DNA of 64,000 bases. It comes from Bugula neritina. Lineage: Eukaryota; Bryozoa; Gymnolaemata; Cheilostomatida; Bugulidae. The notes beneath the pieces are model-generated. The model had not been told where the DNA came from, searched no databases, and saw only the letters and a list, made by a program, of their open reading frames with translations. The position numbers and the translations under genes are program-made. Below, piece after piece: positions 51,301 through 63,500 of the stretch. The stretch covers positions 32,123,773-32,187,772 of the forward strand of contig OZ037766.1 in the NCBI GenBank assembly GCA_964035545.1, written 5' to 3'. Every line of letters begins with the position of its first letter. Position 1 is the first letter of the stretch.

Positions 51301-52312
51301 ACTAAAGTTCTGAGTGCTAACTATTTAGTATTTAAAACAGCTGGTTGCATTGTATTTATATGGAGTTGATGAATTTGCAATGCAGCCACATTCATCAAAA
51401 ACAGCTTTTGATCTAACCTATTTGAGGTTTGATTGTGTAAAGCTGAAAACTATATTCGTAGTTAGACAATGCTGATACAAATCACAAAAGTATTTAAAAT
51501 ATTTTATTTGAAAGTTATTTAGTGACACTGACTGGACTGCAGGCTAGGGATTGCATTCATTTGTCACAGTAGCAGTTACAATTGAGAAAACAATCTTCAC
51601 CAGTTTCTAAACAAAATGGAATAGTTAATCTAACTAGTGATAGCCTACTAAGTATAACCTGTTGGTTTTAGTCAGGTAGTTTAATAGGTAAACTAAGGGT
51701 AATTGATAAATTTAAAAAGGCTTTGTTCTAGATAAGAAAAACAACAAAGGAAGTTATTTTCTTACAAGCATGACAACCAAAACTTATAGGCAATGGAAAA
51801 CTTGGGCTATCAACTGTATCAAGAGTACCTCTTTTAAATACAATAATAATATTCATATCAACCATGACCCCAGGTGCCAAGTTAAAATAATGGTCATGTT
51901 TTGAGGCTCAATGCTCAGCTAGTAATTTCATATGACAATGATGTAAATGTATACTGTTAGATATATTCAAAAACATGCCACTCTTACCTCGGTTTTCCTT
52001 TGCTGCATGCAACTCTACAGTCATTTCGTGATACTTTGCACAGGTGAAAATAGATATGGATAGTGAGGTTAGTGTCAACAATACACACAACGCTACTGCT
52101 ACTGTGGGAAATCGGCACCAGTAACTCACGGCCCCTCCCTTTACACACTGAGAACTGTGTCTCGATTCACATTCCTCATCTGATATATTTCTGTGAAATG
52201 AGTCATCAACGTTGAGGGCTTTTTCTTCTTCCACCCCATCTTGATCTCGGCTGGAAGGTTGTGCAGATACGAACATATTTTCTCTACCCTTATACCCTTC
52301 GTATACACTCAT
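45340..52312 (-). CDS. TNF superfamily ligand, type II membrane protein
   Basis: Seven-exon model: 52312-51988, 51138-51119, 47782-47746, 47301-47206, 46984-46857, 46105-45938, 45492-45340; 927 nt, 308 aa. TNF ligands are trimeric type II membrane proteins that signal through TNF receptors and are often shed. Seen: 68-residue cytoplasmic tail, one TM helix (about 69-91, VAVALCVLLTLTSLSISIF), short heptad-like stalk (LVKYSQIAEQITSLKVKEV), then a TNF homology domain from RVSAHVG (144) through LYIEVGGYYLVYGMFQLTAFY (the strand equivalent of GLYFVYSQ), GGSKLSLTS, to the hydrophobic C-terminus CYIYLLKL. Exon phases fit throughout. The 20-nt exon 2 is the weakest part; other short stalk exons may be missed in the 3.3-kb intron. 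The subfamily cannot be named. An in-frame TNF fold with all strands makes the call firm. Confidence 0.85.
46690..46835. repeat. Roughly 35-40-bp repeat in a TNF-like gene intron
   Basis: Three to four copies of a unit containing TTGACACTACTGACAGTGCA then TGCAGGTACTCA, ending shortly before the donor of the exon at 46857. Confidence 0.8.
48340..48545. repeat. Roughly 23-bp repeat in the large TNF-like intron
   Basis: Eight or nine copies of ATGTGTCAACAGGTAGTGCAT with variants. Each holds CAG/GTAGT, a donor-like step on the plus strand, although the gene runs on the minus strand. Confidence 0.8.
49965..50478. repeat. 27-bp minisatellite, about 19 copies
   Basis: Near-perfect units of TTATATTACTGTTACTATAT plus TGTCACA. 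Because 27 is a multiple of three, long repetitive open frames of 159 and 201 codons arise; they are not genes. Located in the big TNF-like intron. Confidence 0.95.
50760..51018. repeat. Roughly 48-bp minisatellite with XhoI-type CTCGAG boxes
   Basis: Five copies of a unit containing CACCTCTCGAGTGAAAGTAA then GTACACACCAAGACAGGTAC. It lies about 100 bp downstream of the 20-nt exon 2 of the TNF-like gene. Confidence 0.9.
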
Positions 52313-52352
52313 GTTGTATTCTGTCTAATTTATGATCAGTGCAGTTCAGAGA

Positions 52353-52620
52353 GAAGAGAGTGCAGGTCTGCTAGGTGTTATAGAGCAGGTACTTGTAGAC
52401 AAGGCAATGCAGGTGCTTGTAGAGCAGGTCTGTTAGGTGTAGAGATGACAGTGCAGGTACTTGTAGAGCAGGTCTGTTAGGTGTAGAGATGAGAGTGCAG
52501 GTGCTTGTAGAGCAGGTCTGTTAGGTGTAGAGATGACAGTGCAGGTGCTTGTAGAGCAGGTCTGGAAGGTGTAGAGATGAGAGTGCAGGTGCTTGTAGAG
52601 CAGGTCTGGAAGGTGTATAG
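52353..52620. repeat. 44-bp minisatellite at the 5' end of the TNF-like gene
   Basis: Five to six copies with starts at 52451, 52495, 52539 and 52583 (exactly 44 bp apart); core GTGCAGGTGCTTGTAGAGCA then GGTCTGTTAGGTGTAGAGAT. It begins about 40 bp upstream of the ATG, so it lies in the 5' UTR or core promoter. Confidence 0.92.
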
Positions 52621-54353
52621 CAGGCAGTTCAAGGTATATGCTGCAATCTACTCAGGTTTCATTTCTAACTACACAGCAGTAGTGCAGTACAAACAATATA
52701 GTCATGCAGATGTGATAAAGCTTGTTTGTCTAATGACTAACCGTACACAACTGTCCATACTTTCTATTCCACTGTTTTATATTCTTGTTTTTATTCTAGC
52801 CGAGCAAAAACATTCGGTAGCTAATTGAAATTTGATTGGCTGAAGTTGTCATTAGCTGCAATCAATTGAAAACCGTTTACTGTAGTTGGCCACAATACTG
52901 AAGGTTATGGAGTGAAATATGCAAAGGTCAATCGTTCCAACAGCAGCGGTGTTGGTTTGTTTGCCAGACTTAGAAATGATGTGTTGAGGCGAGTTACACA
53001 GACTATTTGAAAGTTATTGAGTGTACGCCATTGCCAGGGCTATTGGGAAAATTACAGGAGAAATTGTAACACCCTTTACTGTAGTTAGTATAGTTATGTG
53101 GTCAGGAAAACCCTAATTTCCTATAGGAATCTAATATTTGAATCCCACCAGCTATCATATATGTGAACAGTTTCAAAATTAGTACATCCACAGATCCAAG
53201 TGTGGCTGTTTATTCAAAATGTTGCAAAATTTTAATGAACTGTTCAAAATAACTTGTGTGCTGACAGAAAGGGTGAAAGAAACATGTTAGCTTCACAGTA
53301 ACGTTTGGTACTTTTATTAAACAACAACAAAACAAACAGCGAGCATAGATTAGGTCAAGGAAAACACCCTAAATCAATGTGCACAACAATCAAATCAGAA
53401 CAACAAGTAAAAAAGTTATGAATAATTTTACAAACAGATAAATGTATAACGGCAAGTCATATACTTAGTCGGCCATAGAAAGGCACAAGTCAGTGAAACT
53501 TCTAACTCAGCACAGCAGGCTGAGATATGACAACTCCAGCTGTGGTGAGGACTGGAGTATCACAACTCTAACTGGAAATGATTCAGAGAGCTCAACATAT
53601 CTCTAATTTTACCGGGAGTTGCGAGTTTCCTGTAAAATGTTGACAATTCAAATAAATTATGGGAGAATATATTATTTCTATAAAGCTTGTAGCTACTGCA
53701 CACCACAATACTTATGGTTGATTGCTTTAGCCTTGAAAGAATTAATTTAATTCTTTGTAAAGATAACTCCCATGGTGTACGGCAAAGCAAAGAGTTTAGC
53801 CAATAGAATACTGTGGTTTGTCTAACACTAAAACACACCCATTTGCCATATGAAATGCACTCTTCTAGGACAAATAGAAAATAAAAACAAAATATGAGGA
53901 AAGATCCAATAAACAAGCTGGTTCATCATACAAACTGACAGGAGTGAACTTTCAGCCTTGCTGTGATGATTTGAATCACACGCATCAATGTTACAGAGTA
54001 ATTTCTTTGGCCTGGACAGATTACAGGGTGTGACTTGTGCTGTATTTACATATATCCAAATCGTGAAGACTTGAAGGTCAAGTTATTATTGTCATTAACA
54101 TTGAAGTTTAAATGATAGCCACCACATATGCTAGTTCAACTAGATGCTATTAGTCATCTCACAAAGTACAAACTACATGTAAACAAATCCTTTAATAAAC
54201 ATGCAGCAAATGTGGACAGAGAAATGCAAGTGTAAAAAGCTCCACACCCAATGACATAGTGCAGTAACAGCTTATATTATGCATGACTTCTGCGGTTGGC
54301 CATATACCAGTGCCTTGAATGTGGAACTCCCACACACATACAGCTCACAGTGC

Positions 54354-54463
54354 TTCACCTTGGTATAAGTTATGACTGAGCTTCACCTTGGTATAAGTTA
54401 TGACTGAGCTTCACCTTGGTATAAGTTATGACTGAGCTTCACCTTGGTATAAGTTATGACTGA
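54354..54463. repeat. 28-bp repeat, 4 copies
   Basis: Four near-perfect copies of CTTCACCTTGGTATAAGTTA plus TGACTGAG, immediately beyond the poly(A) signal of the right-edge gene. Confidence 0.9.
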
Positions 54464-54468
54464 ATGCC

Positions 54469-54474
54469 TTTATT
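54469..54474 (-). terminator. Poly(A) signal of the right-edge gene
   Basis: AATAAA on the minus strand about 90 nt after the proposed stop at 54563; its position supports that stop. Confidence 0.55.
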
Positions 54475-54562
54475 TACAAGAGGTGGAGAAGAAAGAGGGG
54501 GAGTGGAGGTGGGGAAGGAGGAGGGGGAGTGGAGGTGGGGAAGGAGGAGGGGGAATATTAGG

Positions 54563-57500
54563 CTAATGAGTAGATGCCGCACAAGTCAGCACGCACCTGC
54601 GAGTCTTGAGTTGTCTGTTTGAAGGAAGAGTCAGCGGCTGGCTTTGACTGAGAGAGGTCTGACTGAGGTCGTCATCGCTGCCTAGTCTGTAGCCCGAGTC
54701 TACGTTGTAGAGTTTGCGGACAGAAGAGCTGGGCCCCCGACTGTGGACACCTACGGATATAAAGGCAGCAGGATGTGTTGTGTTGCTGCCTTTGAACTAT
54801 GCGAGAGGATGTGATGTCATGTTTTCATTACGAAAACATGAAATCACATTGAGAAATATACTTTACAATATATAATATATTGCAGTGTAAATAATATATA
54901 CCAGGCACTATGTACTATGTATACTATATATAATACACATTATATACTATGTATTCTGTAATATATACTATTGCTCTACACTAATGGGCATGCTAAAGTT
55001 GACTCCTTCTACTCAGTGGGAATTCATTCCTACTCAGTGCTGCCGGGAATTACCTGGTGCTGTCGGAGACAGCGGGGTTGTCTTGGCCTTCTTCTTGCTG
55101 TTCTCTTTTGGTTCACTAAGTCTACGCTTAGTGTCACCAGACTTTGTTTTCAGGGCGCTTCTAGCTGCGAGTTTCTCTCTCCTGATTGGTTGAGCTGGCA
55201 GAGAAGTTTCTACAGAAGATGAAGGGAAGAGCTGAAGCCCTGAGACGAGACTCCTGAACCCTACGCCTACAGCTCACATGGAGGACCAAGATATACCATG
55301 AAGTCTATGTGCTGCGAAATTTAGCCAACTTAATTTTTGAAAATGAAAATTTATGACAAATGACGAAAAATTTAAGATCAATAGACAAACACAAACAATC
55401 TTCCACCTTTCTGCTAAATATTCTGTCTGTATGTCTGTCTGCTCACCAATTTTACTATTAATGACAAACTATATATAGTAAATATGTTATATAAAATTAA
55501 ACTCACTCATCTTATGTTCCACTTTGATTGTAGAGAAACCGTCATTGTCTGGGCAGCTCTCACCACCTGCAGAGATTTACACACAATAATATAGACTGCA
55601 TGCATGTGTATTGATTAGCAGCAGAGATTTACACACAACAACATAGAGTATATATCATGTTGATTAGCAAGCGTGTCACATGAACTAATGGCTGACACCA
55701 ACCTGATATGTAAACTTACCTTTCCCTGCTACCTGTCTCCTAGCCATTGGTGGAGAACCTCCCCCCAGCTTCTTACTGCTATGCTGTGGACACTCCTTGT
55801 TGACAGACTTTGATGTGGCCTAAAAGCATTAAAATATAATATCACTGCAAGCATAGCAATATACTACCACTGCAAGCACTGCAATATACTACCACTGCAA
55901 GCATAGCAATATATTACCACTGCAAGCATAGCAATATACTACCACTGCAAGCATAGCAATATACTACCACTGCAAGCATAGCAATATATTACCACTGCAA
56001 GCATTGCAATATATTACCACTGCAAGCATTGCAATATATTACCACTGCAAGCACTGCAATATACTACCACTGCAAGCATAGCAATATACTACCACTGCAA
56101 GCACTGCAATATATTACCACTGCAAGCATAGCAATATATTACCACTGCAAGCACTGCAATATATTACCACTGCAAGCATTGCAATATATTACCACTGCAA
56201 GCATAGCAATATACTACCACTGCAAGCATAGCAATATATTACCACTGCAAGCATAGCAATATACTACCACTGCAAGCATAGCAATATATTACCACTGCAA
56301 GCATTGCCATGTATTACCACTGCAAGCACTGCAATATACTACCACTGCAAGCATAGCAATATACTACCACTGCAAGCATAGCAATATATTACCACTGCAA
56401 GCATAGCAATATACTACCACTGCAAGCATTGCAATATACTACCACTGCAAGCATAGCAATATATTACCACTGCAAGCATAGCAATATATTACCACTGCAA
56501 GCATTGCCATGTATTACCACTGCAAGCATTGCAATATACTACCACTGCAAGCATAGCAATATATTACCACTGCAAGCACTGCAATATACTACCACTGCAA
56601 GCATAGCAATATATTACCACTGCAAGCATAGCAATATATTACCACTGCAAGCATAGCAATATATTACCACTGCAAGCATAGCAATATACTACCACTGCAA
56701 GCATAGCAATATACTACCACTGCAAGCATAGCAATATACTACCACTGCAAGCACTGCAATATATTACCACTGCAAGCATAGCAATATATTACCACTGCAA
56801 GCATTGCAATATATTACCACTGCAAGCACTGCAATATATTATCACTGCAAGCATAGCAATATAATACCACTGCAAGCATAGCAATATACTACCACTGCAA
56901 GCATAGCAATATACTACCACTGCAAGCATAGCAATATACTACCACTGCAAGCATAACAATATATTACCACTGCAAGCATAGCAATATATTACCACTGCAA
57001 GCATAGCAATATATTACCACTGCAAGCATAGCAATATACTACCACTGCAAGCATAGCAATATACTACCACTGCAAGCATAGCAATATACTACCACTGCAA
57101 GCACTGCAATATATTACCACTGCAAGCATAGCAATATATTACCACTGCAAGCATTGCAATATATTACCACTGCAAGCACTGCAATATATTATCACTGCAA
57201 GCATAGCAATATAATACCACTGCAAGCATAGCAATATACTACCACTGCAAGCATAGCAATATATTACCACTGCAAGCATAGCAATATATTACCACTGCAC
57301 GCATAGCAATATACTACCACTGCAAGCATTGCAATATATTACCACTGCAAGCACTGCAATATACTACCACTGCAAGCACTGCAATATATTACCACTGCAA
57401 GCATAGCACATAGAACTGGTGTACAGCATAGGAGAGACTGCACTTAGTTCAGGGAAACATATGAGGAGTTGTGCTCCAGTGTGACAGTCTAAGCGCAGCG

Positions 57501-60500
57501 CTTTTCAAGTTCTGAAAGCCATCAAATTTCATACAACTGATAAAACTGGGAAACTATATATTTTAGTGAGTAATAACACATTCACTGTTAAGCAGACCAG
57601 TCCGCAAGGTCATTCTAGTGCAACTAGCATAACTGCAGTTGAATTTATTGCTAGAGAATACATTACAGTTATAACAGTTGCGGTTCTTGCACCTAACAAA
57701 TAGTATACCTCATTACAGGCTACAAGGAAAAAAGTTACTTGGCAGGTGCTTGTAACTTAGTAATACACTGGCACCAGTGTGAATAAATTAGTATTCAACA
57801 TTAGCATCAGGAAATTTTGGTGCTGAGGATTTTTGCCCACATTTATATTATATGCACATGACTGTAGAGGATACAGTGCAACTATTTATATACAGTAATT
57901 GCCAATGATATTGAATGACTATAGTGAGAGAATACAGAGTTATGGCTGCTAGCTATTAATAATATAGAGTTTACGATTTTCCACAATTCTACTTTCATTA
58001 GGACAGTTGTTGGTTAAGATGTGGTCAACAATGATGGCTAACATTCAGTGATCAAGTATCTAAAGACTGTACTTCACACGAATATGTAGAAATTTTAACT
58101 AATCTAATTTATTTCAAAGCTACTCTCCAATATAATAGCTACAGAATCAACACACTAAGCCTAGGGCCACACGGTGCGTATTTTCGCATGCGAAAATTGA
58201 AATCACAAGTAGCAAAGGTGTCCACTGTAGCGTCAGTGATGCGTGATAAATAAAGCTTTCATTTTTAAATCGCACTCGCTTTCAATAAAACGCAATTTAC
58301 TGGAATGTAGCACTAAAATAAAGAAATTGGGCTCGCTGAATAACTACCAGCCAATTAGGTGACGACGACAGAGACGATTCGCACCTGCGTTGAAAATGCA
58401 GAGCGACAAGTGCGAAGGTTTTCTCAACGCGCACAGTGGACACCTTTGCTACTTGTGATTTCAATTTTCACATGCGAAAATACGCACCGTGTGGCCCTAG
58501 GCTTAGACTATTGCCTGCGTATTAGCAAAACCATCAAACAAAAATATATGGGAGGGGGAATTAGGCAAGGAATACCATTGTTTACACAAGGGAGAACTTT
58601 TGCTGCTTTCAATGTAAGCTCGGTCAAATTAACAGTATAAATAATAAATGGAGTTATTTATTAATAGCACACTAAAAAATGACTGGCACTGTATTGCCCA
58701 ACAGAAATAGATTTCATCACATAATTTATCACTTGGACTCTACTCCAAACATAAACAAGCTTTTCTCTTCACAGACTGTGACTCAAGTTTGTAATATTTT
58801 TGCCAAATGTGTTTACCCGTAATGTGTGTACATGTTGACTATTGAGTGGAGCAGTTCACAGCTTAACAAGATGCTAAGACAACTCCAGAGTAACAAACAA
58901 ACTTACAGCTTGTCTCTTTTCTTAAAAACTATGCATACACACTGTACACTTATGTTAGTACAGAGTAATACTTATGTTAGTACAGAGTAATACTTATGTT
59001 AGTACAGAGTAATACTTATGTTAGTACAGAGTAACACTTATGTTAGTACAGAGTAATACTTATGTTAGTACAGAGTAACACTTATGTTAGTACAGAGTAA
59101 TACTTGTGTTAGTACAGAGTAATACTTATGTTAGTACAGAGTGCTAACCGGAGACTCTGGAAGGGAGTCTAGGGAGCTGCTAGTGATATTCAGTGAACAC
59201 AAAGTTTGCTGTATTTGAGTTCGATCACATCTACTGAAACATCTGCTGTGTAACGTCTGGGTGTCTTCTATCATAGAGCCGTCACTGAAGCTGTACGGGT
59301 CTCGCTGCTCTAACTTTAAGCTATAAACACGTTAGTTATTACTATATAATACCACTTGCTATACCAACGTACTGTAATACTCTTATTAATATTGTGTAAA
59401 TGAAATAAGAGTTACCTTCCCACATAACTAATCAAGTAAACCACATAATGGATGTTACACAATACATGCAACCTCTATTTTATAATTGTGTTCATACTGG
59501 TTGAAAGTCCTATGCACACAACAAAGGTAAGTAATTGCTAAGGTGATTGCTGCAGAGAGAAATAGTGCAACAGTTATATAATAATTTGATAGTCAACGTA
59601 TTGTACTTGATAGTTGAGATGAAGAAAGCTGTTTCAAGCTTTAAAAAAAAACAGCTTTGCTATTGTACAATGTTATATCTTTACAGAATACACAGCATTC
59701 ATATAACAAATATTTAGATTCTGTAACTTGAAATATAATGAATAACATAATTCCAAAACTGACATTTCAGTATTTTTATTCTTATGCAACAATTTATAAT
59801 TAGGCTAGGCTAATAATTGCTAGTAACTGATTAAACCTGAGGAAAAAATTCGGGGTTGACAACTTCTTGTACTATAAAACTGAACACTAAAACAGAATAA
59901 ACACTTGAATTCTGAGTCTGTATCAATGTGATGAATCACACACCTGTGAAGTTGAGCTGGCATAGATTGTCTCTTATCTGACTTCTTCATATTCTTATTA
60001 GGGGTAGTCTTGTTCCCTCTGTGAAGGGACAGGGAGTCTACAGTGGAGTCACACAATTTTATTGAGGGAAGACAACTCCCACAGAACTAGACTACTCAAA
60101 GGGCAACTGGACACCAGGTTGCAGTAGCTAATTGCTAGAGGCTCAAGAGTTATAGTCAATTATAACTGTAATATGACGGGCAATAATATCTCCTAACTTT
60201 TTAAACAAGTATGAGCTTAATAATATTGTGTTTATGTCAGAGCAACTTTGTGTACAATTTCCTTCGCACTTACAGCTTGAGCTCTAAATATTTTATATAT
60301 AGTCAACTATACGTTTTCAAAAATAATAAATGATGATAAGTTATGACATCATGTTAAAGCTAAATTGGCAATATGTATTGCTTCTGCGTAGTGTATACTA
60401 GGACCATAGATATGATAAATATATATACGTTGTGATGGTAATTCAGATAATGTCAAAAGAAAAATGGTGTAACATACACTGTGGAGTCCTGGATGTGAAA

Positions 60501-63500
60501 CTCCTTTTAGGTTTAACTCTGCATTTTGAAGAGGTTTTGAACCTGGATAACCGCTCATCTATGCTTTTAGAGAAGAACTGTGTACTGGGTCTGCCTACAT
60601 CAATATAAAACCATGTAAACTCCTAATCTATATGATGTATAACAACATATTAATATCAAATATGGTTGACTTTCGCCATACTAATAGACAAAGAAGTTTG
60701 AGGATGACGGTAACAGGAATCGGTAATTTTTAACCATTTTAACCAAATTTAGAGATTAATAAAGTAGTAGTAAAATGACTGCTTCACTATCAATCTGAAA
60801 TGGAAATGAAATGTCCCAGGAAAACTTACCTGTTGGCGGAGGTTTAGGTGAGGGTTTCTTTTTGGGGGATGAATCTTCTAAAAGGAACTCTCGTAGCTTC
60901 TTGTCAAAGTCATCAACTATCTTGCCATTCGAAAAATACCCATCTTCACATTTTGATTTGGCAGTTTTCTTTGTAGGCTATAGATATATATTAGAAACAA
61001 TTGATGCAAGATGGACCAACATATTTGTGTTAAGCTTTTTTCCACCAGTAAACTCTATATATATATGTAATTATTTTTAACACACAACTCACCTTTGATT
61101 GCTGAAAGAGCTTTATGTTAGTAAGCATTCCAGTAGGCTGTGTCAAAGACGATAAAGCCGTTGAATTATTTACAGTTTTGACTTGAATGTCTTGTTTTAC
61201 TGTCATAGTTGAGGTCTTTGGCTCAGATAAAGAAACAGTTTCTATCTCTACGGAGTCACTGCTAGGTACGTCAAGTGGAACGGGAGTGACGTCATCAGAG
61301 TGGTTGGGTGGGCCATTACAGCCTGGAGTCGTAGAACCTGAGCTTTTCAAGATCGATTTGATTTTAGTAGATTTTTTGCTGGTGGTAACATCTGGTGTAT
61401 CAAACATAGCTAAAATGGCATTGCCTCTGCTACAGGGTGTCATTGTGTTCAAGTCGTTGTGCATCACAGAACTAGCAAAAGAAACTCGGGCTTTAGAAGG
61501 TGCCAATTTGACTGATTCTACAAGGTTGGCAATATTCTTTTTATTTTCCACAGCAGATGGTGCAGATTTTGTTCTCTTTCTTTTAGATTCAGGAGCAGAT
61601 CGATTAGTGGGTAAATTAGAGAATATTGGAAGTGATTTAGTTCTAGACCTTGTTACTCTAATTGGCAGAGAATCATCCATTTGTTTAGTATTCAAAGCAG
61701 ATTTGCTATTGTGACCAGTCAGCTGACTTCTTGTTTCATTAGATTGAGAAATTGGGGAAGTTACCAGTTTCCTATCAGAAGAACCAGCGAAAGAATCAAC
61801 TTTATCACTTATAGAACCTATGAGTGGAGGAGACTTTACTGCAGTAGGCGCCTGCACCTGACACAGATTTGTCTCCGGAGGGGTTTGGGTTTCAGATACA
61901 ACTGAGAGCGATTCATCAGAACTTGCAGCATTACTATTAACATAGTTTATGTTTTTACCAGTAACACAAGGTGACTGAGAAATAAACCTTTTATCCGTCC
62001 AGGCACCAGGTTTGGGTTTAAAATTAGCTTCAAGAATAGAGTTTGCTTTCTCAAATTGAGACAAATCTTCAGTAACATTTGGCGGCTTTGTAGGTGATTT
62101 TAAGTTATGGCATTTGATATTGCTAGATGAGACATTATCTGCCGGTTTAATTTGCTGTTCTTCACACAGTTGTTCTTTCTGTATAGGCTTGAGCTTATCT
62201 TGGCTGCCAGTTTCCTCTAAGCTGGTATCACTTCTCTGAAAAGCATCTAAGAATGAAACAGAAAAGCTGCTTCCCCGACTGCTAGGTAGTCTTTTTTGGC
62301 TAATAAATGATACACTTGGACTCTCAAGATGAGCAGACGATGCACTGCTTTCCGCAACAGCAGGAAGTGCTTTTGACTTTGGCAATATATTTGAATGTTC
62401 AGCATTGCAAGCATTTTGATGACTAACTGACATTGCTAACTCTGTTTGTTTTACTTGATCAGATAGTTTCAATTGCAAATTGACAGTATTATCAAGGTTT
62501 GTTGAATTAGAAGAATTTTGCTCCACTTCTTTTTCAATAGTGTTTTGAGAATTTCCTAGGGTTTCAAAAAATGAGTTATCACCTTTAATAGGTAAACAGT
62601 TGATCATCTTCCGACTACTTATACGTTTAGTTGGAAATTCATTATCTGAAACAATTGTGGAAGTGTTTTTTAATTTTTTACTGATGGGCTTCTCATTTTT
62701 AGCATTTTCAGAAGCTACAGCTTCACCTTCAATGCTGAGTGCAGATGGCAGCCTTTTAACTGACAAATCAATTGGTGCATTTTTTACGCCACATACATTC
62801 TGAGAAGATTCTATGTGCTGGGAATGAGAAATGTTAGGGTCCATACTGTTTTCCAATTTTTCCATTACTTTTATAGTAGAATGTTCTGGAACACATAAAA
62901 TTTTGGCACTGTTATTTTCAGTAGGCAAGCCATCAGGCTTAACAGAAGGAGAATCCTCGCTATAAACTGTATCAAGAGATGAATTAAAATCATCAGCTTG
63001 AACATAGATAGCATTTGGCTCAGTTGGAGTTGAAGCAACGGATGTGGTAGGAACTTTACTGGAAGTTTCTGATGGCTCTTGTAATGCGTATCTAGCTTTG
63101 AAAGAATTGTTTCTAGCATTCACAATGCCTTGGTCCGTAACAGGCTTGCGTAAACTATTGTCTCCTTTCAAACCAGGTTTGTCAGCCAGTTTTTTAGAGC
63201 TATTGGTCAAACTATTTCCAAGTTGTTTAATGTTCCTCAAGCTATCATCATCATTATTCGAACTGCTGTACCCTGAGCCATTTGTATGATCGACAGAATC
63301 GGCTAACTTGCTTGATTGATTTGAAGGATTTTGTACGAAATTTGTATTTTCTTGCCATTTTCCAACTTCGGTACTTTCTGCCGAGCTTTTTTCAACTGTG
63401 AAAGTGATGTTCCTTGTGTTTTTGCTTATGGTTGTTGAACCATGCTGGTGAAATTCTGTCGATTGATGTGTTTTGTTCTGCACAACTGGTCTTTTCTGAT

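Larger units (their letters stand above)
52313..54562. other. Spacer between the TNF-like promoter and the right-edge gene
   Basis: The part next to 52312 must be the 5' side of the TNF-like gene and is occupied by a 44-bp array. The remainder (52630-54350) shows no exon chain. A 28-bp repeat (54354-54463) and the 3' UTR of the right-edge gene follow. Confidence 0.5.

Noticed and set aside
53440-53545. Possible alternative last exon of the right-edge gene
   Set aside because: Requires a weak GTGCGT donor at 54596. Reading on to the stop at 54563 with AATAAA 90 nt later is simpler.
56029-56656. Two 75-codon frames with the same repeated peptide
   Set aside because: Read-through of the 25-bp intronic array.
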